From Megalobrama amblycephala (taxonomy: Eukaryota; Chordata; Actinopteri; Cypriniformes; Xenocyprididae): a stretch of 64,000 bases of DNA. Of the stretch, positions 22,756 through 33,992 are shown one piece after another; the first letter of the stretch is position 1, and every line of letters begins with the position of its first letter. Below the pieces are notes generated by a model. The model was not told the DNA's origin, did no database searches, and saw only the letters and a program-made list of their open reading frames with translations. The stretch covers positions 38,644,044 through 38,708,043 of the forward strand of contig NC_063061.1 of NCBI RefSeq assembly GCF_018812025.1. The letters run 5' to 3'. The translations under genes and the position numbers were made by a program.

Positions 22756-24180
22756 TTACCAAATAGAGCGCAACACTCATAAAAACATTTTCTCAATAGG
22801 GAAATTGATTTTTAACGATAACTTATAAACTATGAAGCTACGAAGCTGTTGATCAATGGTATTTGGCTCTGTTGAAGCCGTCATCCCACATAATTTCAGC
22901 TTGTTTTTAAAATTACTGTTTAACAGCCAAATTGTGGTGAAAACTACATTACCCATGATGCTGTACAGAAAATTCCACCAATCAAGATTTGAAACAAGTA
23001 AAACACATTAAAAGAACTTGTTAGCTCCGCCCATTGCCATGAAGCACCGCAAATGACGTAATCAAGTTGATCTCTACACTCACAAAATACTTATAATGGA
23101 GATATGATTCATTTTGAAGTTTTATTAAGTGTTAACAATGAGATTATGTGGTTTTTATAATCAATTAACACTGCTTTTGTTATTTTTAACAAGATGGACA
23201 AAATTTGTCAACAAAAAAGTAATTCGTTTAACCAAAATTTCGGTTTTACCGAATGACACTTTTGGTTATACCGAATGACGATATTTTCAAACAATGCTAA
23301 CAGGCTGATATCTAGCTAGCTAACAAAATGACAATCAAACATTTTATATTTAGTGCAAGTTTTTTAAATATTACAACATTTTCCATGTTTTATAGCGGTT
23401 GCACTGAATGACCTGATGTTTCGGGACATGCGTATGATCGAGTGAAAACATGAATTTTTCAGATAGTTAAGAGAGAGTTAGTTACTTTGCTTCACGACCA
23501 TGTGGTCCTTTGCAGGTGTCTGAATGATGTCACATCCTGTCACATGACATTGATTCAAAATGGTCCCTTTATATCGGTTACTCCGAATAACATCAATGAA
23601 ATTCATTTTTCCGGACATTCTTTCTCATAACAAAGCAATGACTTCTACACATAATTTTAACACCAATTTGCACTATGTTGATATATGATGTTATAAAATC
23701 ATGCCAGAATAAAAAATATATACATTTATTGCATTTTAAGATATTTTAATGAAATGAAATGGCTGTATTGGCCTTTGGACGGTTAAACCAAATGACCAAA
23801 ATCTTTAAAATACCTTTATATGTAGCAAAATATAATTAAAACCTTTTTGAATTAATAAAAGAGATCTAGTTGTACGTCCTTACATACTTTGCATGTCATA
23901 TCAGCATTTTTAATTGAGTATTTTTATGTTTCTCCATCATTTTTATTTTGATTTTGTCATTCGCAATGCTTCATGGGATTGTAGTTCTTTCTTCTTTCCC
24001 TCACTAAAGCCGAATTTTCAAATAATTTTTTGCTTCAAATCAGTGTTGTGATTCTCCTCGTAGCTGCTTGGTTTGGTTTATGGCTTATAACGCTTTAATA
24101 AGGACTTTTTTTAAAATCCCTATGGGAGAAATTAATGAAAAAAAAAAAAAAACACTTCCGGAAGCAGCGCTGCACTAATG
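22756..24180. mobile_element. MITE (same family as 2755-3358) interrupted by another element
   Basis: The left part (to about 23090) matches the left half of 2755-3358 (ACATTTTCTCAATAGGGAA, ACTACATTACCCATGATGCT). The right part (from about 23900) matches its right half (GCTTCATGGGATTGTAGTTC, TCCCTATGGGAGAAAT). The 0.8 kb between is absent from the 2755 copy and is the reverse copy of the 20010 element. Confidence 0.75.
23092..23900. mobile_element. 0.9 kb GGTTTAACCG element, copy 2, inverted and nested
   Basis: Reverse complement of most of 20010-20915, including the ACCAAAATTTCGGTTTTACCG palindrome. The terminal GGGTCAATGAC repeats are not visible at either end, so the copy is truncated or has diverged ends. 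Together with copy 1 it forms an inverted pair with about 2.2 kb between. Confidence 0.7.
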
Positions 24181-25430
24181 CACTCTACTGAAAATTATCA
24201 TCATTTATTCACCTTCATGTTGTTCCAAACCCATGACTTTATTTCATCCTTGGAACATAAAAGCAGAAATTAAGAAGATCTGCTCTTTTCCACACAAAAA
24301 CACTGTATTCATGTAGCCATCAAGCTCCATTCATAACCAAAACACTATTAATCATATACACAATCCATACTACAGTATGTCAAACAAACATACTTCATGG
24401 TCCATTTTGGTGTTTAACGCAAAAGGAGAAATCCTGAATCTTCATGCAACTCTTTCGCTCAAGGAAATGCACAAATGCATAAATGTAGAAACAATTGCAA
24501 CGGGTTTGTATCTAACAAAAGCACTATTTAAGAGAACATACGTGTAAGAGCCAACTGTAAATAACGAGCGTGTTTTATTACGCAAGTTCTTATCAGCTCC
24601 TCTCCTCTGGAAAGCAAACATGAACCTTTCTCTTTCCTCATAGCTGAAGTTAAACGTTGCCTATTCTTTCCACAGGAGTTAGAGACACGATGGTGTGTAA
24701 ACTGAAGAATGATCACAGAATAAACTTTATCATGCAGCGCACACAAGTTTATTCCTGTCATTCATTTGCAGATCACTAACACAAACACGAAGAGTGCTGG
24801 AACGCAAATATAAACCTCAAGTAAAATCAGGCTGAAAGAAAAACTGAATCCCCCACAGATTCCCTCATGTTTCTTTCTGGCCGCTGGTTTACTGACAGCA
24901 GCATTACTAGAGGTTTTGTGGGGCTGAAAACTTTGGCCTTTGCTCAGGCTGATGATCCCCGATCACGAGACAGAGAGATAATCACATCACTGCCGATTTC
25001 CCTCAAAACTCAAAAACAAACACGCCGCTCCACCTGCTACTGCGTAAAGACGATATATGAGGAGGACGATACATACACAACGCAAAAGTCTGAGAAAATC
25101 TGGGATTTAAACATGGAAATTATGTCAGAACAAGGCAGTTCTGACATAAAATGAAGCATGCTGTCATTAAAGCACTTTATTTTCAGCTCTTTTTTATTAA
25201 AATTACTATCAAATTTGAATTAATTTAAGCATTTTCCAACTTTTAGACACCGATGTATATCTGCAGAATACAATGGGATTGATTGAAACAGGACAAAGGG
25301 AAATTTGTGGCAAAAATAATAAGTTACTCATTTAACATGATTCATTGTTCAGAAAGCTATAAATGAGTGAAACAAATACATTACAGATATGAAACACCAA
25401 ACCATAAAGAATATGTAATGTCTTCTTACA
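24180..25430. other. Intronic DNA, no gene seen
   Basis: Unique-looking. A 95-codon forward frame at 24867-25154 has no recognisable domain and no splice context. Confidence 0.4.
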
Positions 25431-25915
25431 CTCTAAGAATGCTGGATGAAAAACAACCCAAGTTGGGTTAAATATGGACAAACCCAGTGATTGGGCTGTC
25501 TTAACCCAGCGGTTGGGTTAAATGTTTGACCTAATGTGCTGGGTAGTTTTATTTAACCCAAAATATTGTTTAAAATTACTATATGGCTGGCTTAAAATGA
25601 ACGCAAAATATGTTGGAAATTAAACATAATTACAAGAGGCAACAATAATGATCAAAAGATGAACATTTATTAATAAGCAATTTAATAAATGTTTATTTTT
25701 TAATTATTATTCATTAAACGTTTAATAAATGTTCATTTCCGACATATTTTGAATTCATTTTAAGCAAGAAATACAGTAATTTTTAAACAATAGTTGAGTT
25801 AAATAAAACTACCCATGCAGCAGGTTGGGTCAAACATTTAACCCAATCACTGTCATTTTTATCCATTTTTAACCCAACTTGGGTTATTTTTAACCCAGCA
25901 TTTTTTAGTGTACAT
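25431..25915. mobile_element. AACCCAGC MITE, copy 1
   Basis: Ends ACACTCTAAGAATGCTGG and CCAGCATTTTTTAGTGTA are inverted. Subterminal AACAACCCAAGTTGGGTT and AACCCAGCGGTTGGGTT are themselves palindromic. A shared core (AATGTTTATT...) links it to the copies at 27052, 29455 and 29957. Confidence 0.8.
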
Positions 25916-26224
25916 GTACTTATTATATAATAACAGTATATTACGCATAATTACATGCAACTGATCCTAAACCTACAGTAAGTTCATGTTGTTACTTAAT
26001 ATTACACATATAACAAGGACACCTTAAAATAAAGTTTAACCCAAAATATTAATACAAACAGCATATTGAAACACATTCAAACACCTTACAGTGAAGTTTC
26101 AGTGTCTGATTTAGAACAGATGAATGTCTACTAAAGCATAATCTTTATAATATAATAGGCAATGCTGATTTTTCATAATCATAATGTTAGGATATGATTG
26201 GATTAGGCTGTTTTAAGCAGATTG

Positions 26225-26458
26225 GCCATGAGAGTATCTGAAAATCAGTCGCTCAATCATATTTCTGCCGGGATTATTTCACTCTCTACGCACTTATTGG
26301 GTTGAGAAGAGAATCTCATCACTAAAAGGTCCTCAAAGCACCGCAAAGCCATTATAATTATCAGACGCGAGCGTCCTCTCTCTCTGGAGCCGCGAGGCGA
26401 GCGCTGCGCCCCGGTCTTTGTGTGAAGGTCACCGGCCGCATCCTTTCAACGCCAGCCT

Positions 26459-26489
<31 letters not shown>

Positions 26490-26990
26490 GCCGGGGTGAT
26501 TAAAACACCCTGCTAAAATTCACTTGAAAACACCCATGCTTGGTTATCCGTGCATTTGGCGTCTCTTCATCAGCGTTAATGATCCTTTTAAACGACGGCG
26601 GCGAGCGCGGCTCAGAATAGCCCGTCAGGAGTCTGTTTAGCGCGGAGTCAGTCGGCTGCTGCTGGGAACCTTCCTCCAGCGTCAGCTTTACTGGAACAGG
26701 TCCGGATCGGGTTCCAGATCAATGCGAACTCGGTGCTCACGTTTATGTTATTGTTGCCAGCATTAATGCCCTTTTAATCTTTAAGAGATTACACGCATTG
26801 ATCCGCCGTCGTTCAGCAACACATATTTGTTTGAGAAAGTGACATAACTCACACACGTTACTGAACGACTGGACGAAAATAAACTGGTATTGGTCTCGTT
26901 CTGCCAACATCAAGCAGAAACAGATCCATGATTGGCCTGGTGTTGAAGATATGCTGTGCAGGCCTGTCGACTGTGTGCATCTTTGCATTC
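26225..26990. promoter_or_regulatory. Repeat-free CpG-richer intronic block, candidate regulatory DNA
   Basis: The middle part (26360-26700) is clearly richer in G+C and CpG than its surroundings (for example GCGAGGCGAGCGCTGCGCC), apart from a (CA)n tract at 26463-26489. No coding potential recognised. Candidate intronic enhancer or alternative promoter, by composition only. Confidence 0.3.
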
Positions 26991-27051
26991 AAACCTAAAG
27001 ATCATACATCTGAAAACAACCTCATGACAGAGAGAACTGGTCACTGAACAA

Positions 27052-28492
27052 TATAAAAACAACCAAAATTGGGTTGAAAATTGACAAACCCAGCGATTCT
27101 TTGCCCAACATGCTGGGTAGTTTTATTTAACCCAACTATTGTTTAAAAATGACTGTATGACTGGCTTAAAATGAACCCAAAATATGTTATAAATCAGACA
27201 CATAATTACTAGAGGAAACAATAATAATCAAAAGGTGTACATTTATTAATAAGCAATTTAATAAATGTTTATTGTTTAATTATTATTCATTAAACATATT
27301 AATAAATGTTCATTTCCAACATATTTGGGTTCATTTTAAGCAAGAAATACAGTAATTTTTAAACAATAGTTGAGTTAAATAAAACTACCCAGCAGGTTGG
27401 GCAAACATTTAACCCAACTGTTTAAACCGCTGTGTTAAAACAACTCAATCACTCGGTCAAAACAACTCAATTGCTGGGTCAAAACAACCCAATCGCTGGG
27501 TTAAAACAACCCAATCACTCAGTTAAAACAACCCATTCACTGGGTCAAAACAACCCAATCGCTAGGTTAAAACAACTCAATCGCTGGGTCAAAACAACCC
27601 AATCGCTGGGTTAAAACAACCCAATCACTCGGTTAAAACAACCCATTCACTGGGTCAAAACAACCCAGTCGCTGGGTTAAAACAACTCAATCGCTGGGTC
27701 AAAACAACCCAATCGCTGGGTTAAAACAACCCAATCACTCGGTTAAAACAACCCATTCACTGGGTCAAAACAACCCAATCGCTGGGTTAAAACAACTCAA
27801 TCGCTGGGTCAAAACAACCCAATCGCTGGGTTAAAACAACCCAATCACTCGGTCAAAACAACGCAATCGCTGGGTTAAAACAACCCAATCACTGTTTTAA
27901 AAACAACCCAATCACTCGGTCAAAACAACCCAATCGCTGGGTCAAAACAACTCAATTGCTGGGTTAAAACAACTCAATCGCTGTGTCAAAACAACGCAAT
28001 CGCTGGGTTAAAACAACCCAATCACTCGGTCAAAACAACGCAATCGCTGGGTTAAAACAACCCAATCACTGTTTTAAAAACAACCCAATCACTCGGTCAA
28101 AACAACCCAATCACTGGGTCAAAACAACTCAATTGCTGGGTTAAAACAACTCAATCGCTGTGTCAAAACAACGCAATCGCTGGGTTAAAACAACCCAATC
28201 ACTGTTTTAAAAACAACCCAATCGCTGGGTCAAAACAACCCAATCGCTGGGTTAAAACAACCCAATCTCTTGGTTAAAACAACCTAATCACTGTGTTAAA
28301 ACAACCCAATCTCTTGGTTAAAACAACCCAATCGCTGGGTTAAAACAACCCAATCAAACAACCCAATCGTTGTGTTAAAACAACCCAGTCGCTGGGTTAA
28401 AACAACCCAATCACTGGGTCAAAGCAACCAATTCGCTGGGTTTGTCCAACCCAACTTAGGTTTTTTTTAACCCAGCATTTCTTAGAGTACAT
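27052..28492. mobile_element. AACCCAGC MITE, copy 2, expanded by an internal minisatellite
   Basis: The left part matches copy 1 from its subterminal region. The right end is TTAACCCAGCATTTCTTAGAGTAC, the family terminus. Between the core and the right end the element contains about 1 kb of tandem units absent from the other copies. Confidence 0.8.
27430..28440. repeat. 22-bp minisatellite with 110-bp higher-order unit
   Basis: About 45 units of ACAACCCAATCGCTGGGT plus AAAA/C spacer, each an imperfect palindrome (ACCCA...TGGGT). Variants alternate GGGTC and GGGTT. A five-unit block marked by ACCCATTCAC recurs exactly every 110 bp (27531, 27641, 27751). A second register is marked by CACTGTTTTAAAAAC at about 27890, 28068 and 28200. 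Confidence 0.95.
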
Positions 28493-28499
28493 AATGCAC

Positions 28500-29455
28500 C
28501 ATTTTAAGATAATTTTATAGAGCATGCTGTGCAAATAAACATGTTTAACTTCACAGTTTTGTGATTTAAATGATTAAATCACTATTTATCGTACACATGT
28601 GTTCTATTAATTGTCGGCCACCCTGTGCTCTCGACCACTTATTCTACCAATATAACAGACACTGGTGTTCAAATGTCTGAGAGCGCACTGAAAATCTGGG
28701 ACTTTTTTCATGCAAACCTTGAAAATAAAAGTGAAAAGGAGTTGTTGCAATATCTCTGGGTCAAATGTCAGTAAAAGAGTGTCACTGATCATGAGCTCTT
28801 TCATGATGAGATCCAGTCATCAGGTTTTGCTTTTGCGAGGCATGTGCCAAACACCGAGACCTTTACAAATTCAACTTTTGACTCAAATTGTGATGCTCTC
28901 AGACTTTCAGATCCCAATGTATATCTAAAGATATTTATATTTGATATCATCTGATCGTAGAAGCCCAAATCAAGAGAGACGTCTCTCAGAATCCAGCCTG
29001 GCATAGGTTGCAGGTATATTTATCCATCTCCAGCACTCTTATTTACGGGCCGGGACCCCGTGTTTCTCCAGCACCTGGCTCTTTTTCAATCTTCTCCGTC
29101 CTGACTCGTATAACGGCGCTTGTCCCCTTTGATCATTTAGTTAATAAAGTTGTTTGTCGGCAGCGGACGGCACAGGCCGAGGTTTGTCTCGCTGGCTGAT
29201 TGCTTGTGCGGTGTGACTGGAATGAGGTCCAGTCAGACGTCACGTTTGATTTGACTAAATTAATAGTGCAAAGACAGGCTCGTTTCACTGGTGACATCAT
29301 GCATCTGCAACACTCTTGGAAGAAAAGATTCTATTTAGAACCTTAAAGTGTTCCGTCAGGCGCTTCATACAGAATATAGAACCTTCCCATCATTTTATGG
29401 GTTTAGTTTTCATTTTTCATTTCTTTTTTAATTGTAATTACATTCTATGAATTAC
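28500..29455. promoter_or_regulatory. Repeat-free intronic block, candidate regulatory DNA
   Basis: The part from 28950 to 29290 has mixed composition, CTTTGATCAT (TCF/LEF-like) and GTTAATAAAG words, and no transposon landmarks. Functional status is inference. Confidence 0.25.
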
Positions 29456-29872
29456 ACTAGGTTAAAAACAACCCAAGTTGGGTTGAAAATGGAGAGCGAT
29501 TGGGTTGTTTTAACCCAGTGGTTGGGTTAAACGTTTGCACAACGTGCTGGGCAGTTTTATTTACCCCAAAATATTGTTTAAAAATGACTATATGTCTGGC
29601 TTAAAATTAACCCAATATAGGTTGGAAATTAAAAATTATAATTACTAGAGGCAACAATAATAATCAAAATAATATTAATAAATGTTCATTTCCAACATAC
29701 TTTAGGTTCATTTTAATCAAGCAATACAGTCAATTTTTAAATAATAGTTGAGTTAAATAAAACTACCCAGCATGTTTGGCAAACATTTAACCCAACTGCT
29801 GGGTTAAAACAACCCAATCGCTGGGTTTGACCATTTTCAACCCAACTTGGGTTGTTTTTTTAGGGTGTAAAC
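29455..29872. mobile_element. AACCCAGC MITE, copy 3
   Basis: Starts near ACTAGGTTAAAAACAACCC and ends TTGGGTTGTTTTTTTAGGGT. It has the same core as copies 1 and 2. Its own tandem units are limited to one or two. Confidence 0.75.
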
Positions 29873-29956
29873 AGCTTGAAAACATACTTTATCACTTGAA
29901 ATAACCTGTTAAACATGAAAGTATTATGCAATCATTTAAGACATTTCTCCTTTTAT

Positions 29957-30387
29957 ACACTCTAAAAAATGCTGGGTTAAAAATGTACAAACCCAGCGAA
30001 TGGTTTGTTTTAACCCAGCGGTTGGGTTAAATGTTTGATGAAATGTTTGCTGAGTTTTATTTAATTCAACTATTGTTTAAAAATTACTGTATTTCTTGCT
30101 TAAAATGAACCAAAATATGTTTGAAACGAACATTTATTAATACGTTTAATGAATAATAAACATACACATTTGAATTTTAAATTGCTTATTAATAAATGTT
30201 CATCTTTTGATTATTATTGTTGCCTCTAGTAATTATGTGTCTGATTTTGAATTTCCAACATATTTTGGGTTCATTTTAAGCCAGACATTTTTAAACAATA
30301 GTTGAGTTAAATCAAACACGTTAGGCAAACATTTAACCCAACCGCTGGGTTAAAACAACATTTTTAACCCAGTATTTTTTAGTGTAG
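29957..30387. mobile_element. AACCCAGC MITE, copy 4, with inverted core
   Basis: Ends ACACTCTAAAAAATGCTGGG and AACCCAGTATTTTTTAGTGT are intact. The central block (ATTGCTTATTAATAAATGTTC, then TTATTGTTGCCTCTAG) is in the opposite orientation relative to copies 1 and 2. Confidence 0.75.
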
Positions 30388-30389
30388 CA

Positions 30390-31560
30390 TCTTTTTGGCA
30401 TAAAATGTTCTTTAAAATTGAGCCAAAAACCCTATGGGTTTATATAGAAAACCAATGAATGTATGCTTAAGAATCAGTCTAATAACTTTCATGAATAAGA
30501 TATGTAGATTCAAATATGAATATCTATTTCATTTTTATGTAAATAACATTATCAGCATAACGATTTGAATGAAAATAGTAAATTGACTTTAATAACAGCA
30601 GCACTCGATGTCTCTAAAAGTCGTTCAAAAACCTGAAAATCCTGATTTAAGAATGAATCTTCAATGAAAGCAAGAAAATATGACCATCTGATGATCAAAT
30701 GACCTACAAATCAGAAATATGTTCCACAAAACTTATTTCCAGATTTAAATATTGTGGAATATTTTAATATGAACTGTTATCTTCTGTGATTTTGGACCCT
30801 ACTATAGGCCTAGATGGAGATAATAATTTCATGATGTTCACCTGAAGTAAATTATAACCCGTTCAGCATTATATAACAGCTTTCTGCTGAATTATTTGCA
30901 TGAATTTACAGCGAGGTTGTTGTGCTTGCATTTCCTTGAACGTAAAGCTTTAATTCAAGCATGGTGAGCAATCCTCTCTGTGTCAGACATTTATGATGTC
31001 ATTTATGATGTCACGACGTGCAACTCCTCATTGTTTGTTTCACATTCTTTCCCAAACGCTCCAAAACGCTGAACAAAAGGCAGGTGCCGGGCCGCACATC
31101 TCTGCCTGTTTAACCCAAGACAAGGTGACGTTTTGTGCGTTGAGCTGAGGGTCACGCAGAGATTTCTATCAATAATTCATCGAGCCGCTGCAGCCTCTGT
31201 TCTTCTTTTCAATTCCCCTGCAGATCACATAATACCTTCCCCCCAACCCAAAGCCATCTGTGAGACCAGAGTCCTGCAGGGAAACAGCATTAAAGCACCT
31301 ACCAATGAAGCCCTACACGCTTCTGTTTCAATCAGATTCTTGGTGAAAGAAAGATGCATGTGTTTGTTTACGAAACAATCGCCTAAATCTGGATGTTCAC
31401 ATAGAGAATCTCATATTCAGATGGAGTGTTTTGATAAAGATGCCAGTGTTTTGGTATGTGATTTATCAGCTTCCTCACTCTTGCTCTTTCTCCAAACCCT
31501 TTTGTTGACAACTGGAATAGTTGCACACATTTTTTACAGAAACAGCTGAAGCTTTAATGC
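30390..31560. promoter_or_regulatory. Repeat-free intronic block upstream of exon 2, candidate regulatory DNA
   Basis: From about 31010 the composition becomes mixed, with a CAGGTG E-box (31081), CTATCAATAATTC (Onecut-like) and CTGCAG words. A 138-codon forward frame (31133-31549) has no recognisable domain. No gene supported. Confidence 0.25.
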
Positions 31561-31898
31561 ACAGGCACAATGCATGAGGCATCAGAGCTGTCCATTATTT
31601 CAGTGAATAATTGTGCATCACCCTACAAATTAAAAATCAATACGCACCAAGCTTTTATTTTAATGCACTGATAGGATGCTCTTCAACAGCACGACACCGT
31701 CTCTGACACCTACAACACACATCCGAACTACACTGAAGAGGAAAATTCAGCTCTTGCTTTTTCTTCAGCCGAACAAAGGAAAAGGGGGTCTGCACCGCCC
31801 ATCGCTAGAGGGGGCAACAAGCCTGATGTAGCGGGGCAGGAGGGGAATAACAGTTCAGTAATTACCAGCAACACATCCCTATTCAGAAAGCTTTTCTT

Positions 31899-31899
<1 letters not shown>

Positions 31900-31937
<38 letters not shown>
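31900..31937. repeat. (CA)n microsatellite
   Basis: About 18 CA units, 270 bp from the onecut2 exon 1 donor. Confidence 0.95.
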
Positions 31938-31939
<2 letters not shown>

Positions 31940-32210
31940 GACTAAAGCGCCTCTTCTCTTCTGTTGTGTTTACGGAATTGTGCGCGTGTTTTTTTTTTTT
32001 GCGCAGATCAAACTAAAACATCAGATATGTCAACAATATCTATTTTCTAAGTACTCTGGAAACAAAACGCACGAAATAAACAATGCACATTAATTGTCAC
32101 GAGTACATAAATTTGGCGCAATTGTCCCTTTTTAAACTAAAAATCCACATGCACTCTGCAGATCCTCCTCTATAATGAAAGATTGTTAAAAAGCAGATAC
32201 CTTGTCTTAC

Positions 32211-33330
32211 CTGCAAGCCGAAGGGCCGACATCCTCTGAAACTCGGGCTCCTGTAACCACTTCCACATGCGGCGGAACGTCTCGCGGCCGGACTTGAGTT
32301 TACTCCAGGGTTTGGGGTTCCGCAGCAGGTCGGACAGGGTGCCCTGCGAGCGGCACAGCACCCGCTGCGCGAAGATGGCTTGCGGGATGCTGTAGCGCTT
32401 GAGCTCGGCCGTGATTCGCTGCGCCACTTCCTTCGTGTTGATCTCTTCCAGCTGACCCGAGCCCGAGCCCGGCGCTCCGGAGGAGGAGGAGGAGGAGAGC
32501 GGTCTGTCCCGGTTGGAAGCCAACACGGGCCCGTGGGATTGAGGGTGGCACCCGTGCATCCCGTTGAGATGCGGCATCATCCCCGCCGCGGGGCCACCGA
32601 GGCCTCTGGAGAGGTGCTGGTCCCCTCTGGCCAGCATGGCAGTGTGCGCGTCAAAGTTGGAGCTCAGCATCTTGTCGTGGCCGTGCGCGCCGTAGTTGTG
32701 GAGCGCGGGCTGCGCGTTGTGGATGGAGCCCAGGCCGTTGCCCAGAGGGGACAAACTCTGCCCCATCCCGCTCATGTCTTTGTGGTAGGGGCTGTAGAGG
32801 TTGTTCATGGCTGGTAGAGTCCTCTCGTCCCGCATGAGAGTGAAGCTGCCGCTCACGTTCCCAGAGAGACGCTGGTGGTGGTGGTGATGGTGGTGGTGGT
32901 GCGGATGGTGGAATTTGTCGGACACGGTGGAGATGGGCGGCAGGGGCTGCAGCGGGGTGAGCGTGGTGTAGGTGCCGCTCATCCCGGGCGGGGAGGTGTC
33001 GCACGGCATGCTCATGGCGTGATGGAGCGGCAGAGACAGCTCCGGACGGTACTCTCCTCCCGCGCCGCCGCCGCCGCCACCGCCGCCGTCCAGAATCGAT
33101 GCCATACTGGACACCATCGCGGAGCGCGACGGCGCCACGCTCAGATCCTGGTGTATCCGTAACGAAGCCCCCGGGTTGCGGTTGTGATGGGGGCTGTGGC
33201 TGCTCATCAAGTCCTGCTCATGGCTTAGTCCAGCGTGTAGGTTGCCAATGTCCATTGTCATCTCTGGGTTCATGGCGTACGCATCCAAATCCTTGGCCAG
33301 GCATCGATAGGCGGTATAGGCAGTCTTCAT
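32211..33330 (-). CDS. onecut2: onecut2 coding exon 1: N-terminus and CUT domain
   Basis: Encodes residues 1-373 of a Onecut transcription factor, which binds ATCGAT-type sites in the nucleus with its CUT domain and homeodomain. In vertebrates it acts in liver, pancreas and neuronal development. The N-terminus MKTAYTAYRCLAKDL fits ONECUT2; ONECUT1 starts near residue 20 here. Visible parts: SRSAMVSSMASILDGG (68-83), a glycine run (82-92), the STP-type box LTPLQPLPPISTVSDKF (124-140), a histidine run (141-152), NVSGSFTLMRDER (158-170), a serine run (279-284) and the CUT domain (about 293-373, from QLEEINTKEVAQRI to FQRMSALRLA). The donor is GCAG/GTAAG at 32211/32210. The spliced length of 468 aa is slightly below human (about 504), mainly from shorter low-complexity runs. 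An in-frame TGA directly precedes the ATG and supports this start, though its context is weak. M20 (33271-33273) is an alternative. Confidence 0.97.
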
Positions 33331-33339
33331 TCAGTCCAT
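33331..33339 (-). promoter_or_regulatory. Two-codon upstream ORF abutting the onecut2 start
   Basis: The minus strand reads ATG GAC TGA then ATG AAG. The uORF (Met-Asp-stop) is in frame and its stop touches the main start codon. Both ATGs have T at -3, a weak context. This layout allows reinitiation or leaky scanning to M20, which has G at -3. It is seen directly; the regulatory effect is inference. Confidence 0.7.
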
Positions 33340-33720
33340 TGATTTATGTCCAGCTTTGTGCCAGGGATGGGTTTTCTCTCCTTTTTATTATTATTTTTTT
33401 TTCTAAGGCCTCTCGGTTTTTTTTTTTCCCCCTAATAAATAAAAAACACCGATCTCTATCAGACGGGCCAGTGCTGATTTCTCCCCATGTCCGAGCCCTC
33501 TACTCCTCCTGCGTCTTCTGTTTGGGCAGCTGGAGGTGTTCGGGGTGGGCTTGCTCCGCGCGCACCCGACCCTGCTGAAAGGGGAGGAGACTTCGCCTTG
33601 ATTGACGCGCCAGTGGTCCAATCGCGTTCCTCGTGAGCGCGGCTCGTTTGCATTCTGGCCAATCGCTGACCGTTCCACGAGGCTGTTCGGAGCGGCTGTC
33701 TTTGCATCTGGAATCAAGCG
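33340..33720 (-). promoter_or_regulatory. onecut2 5' UTR and core promoter region
   Basis: CpG-rich sequence continuing from exon 1. Two inverted CCAAT boxes (33618-33622 and 33659-33663, 41 bp apart) lie about 290-330 bp upstream of the start, with an octamer-like ATGCAAAC between them on the minus strand. No TATA box was recognised. The transcription start is probably between the boxes and the ATG. Open frames of 80-160 codons on both strands here are a result of GC-rich sequence. Confidence 0.55.
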
Positions 33721-33930
33721 TCAGACGGTCGCTTCACTGTCATTCCAAACGGATCATTTACTCACTTCACAAAAATATAATCGCGTATCAACACAATTTA
33801 ATTGTAAAATAGAAAGTGCAAAACACACTTCTAATGTATAGCCTATTTATTATATAGGCTGTCTTTGTTCATTTTGTGCATCAGTGTGTATTTTGCGCAT
33901 TGAGAAATAAAATGTTTTTTTCCTTCGACT

Positions 33931-33931
33931 G

Positions 33932-33992
<61 letters not shown>
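33931..33992. repeat. (TATC)n microsatellite
   Basis: About 15 tetranucleotide units, 600 bp upstream of the onecut2 start codon. Confidence 0.97.

Larger units (their letters stand above)
10712..32210 (-). other. onecut2 intron 1
   Basis: This 21.5 kb intron separates the CUT-domain exon from the homeodomain exon. It has a GTAAG donor at the right end and a CCGAAG acceptor at the left. The split between the two DNA-binding modules is the usual Onecut gene structure. It contains most of the transposons and minisatellites listed below and no supported gene on either strand. Confidence 0.9.

Noticed and set aside
27430..28440. CRISPR-like array of regular 22-bp repeats
   Set aside because: Eukaryotic locus, units abut without unique spacers and descend from the host MITE; it is a minisatellite.
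31133..31549. 138-codon forward frame in the intron
   Set aside because: No recognisable domain or splice context; a chance frame in mixed-composition DNA.
10425..33330. Assignment as onecut1 (HNF6)
   Set aside because: N-terminal MKTAYTAYRCL extension, KSRLVFTDLQ and RPSKEMQ in the homeodomain, and the st8sia3 neighbour all point to onecut2. DKWLDEGS at the C-terminus is onecut1-like but outweighed.
32380..33578. Plus-strand frames of 95-159 codons opposite onecut2 exon 1
   Set aside because: GC-rich antisense shadows of the real coding exon and promoter.
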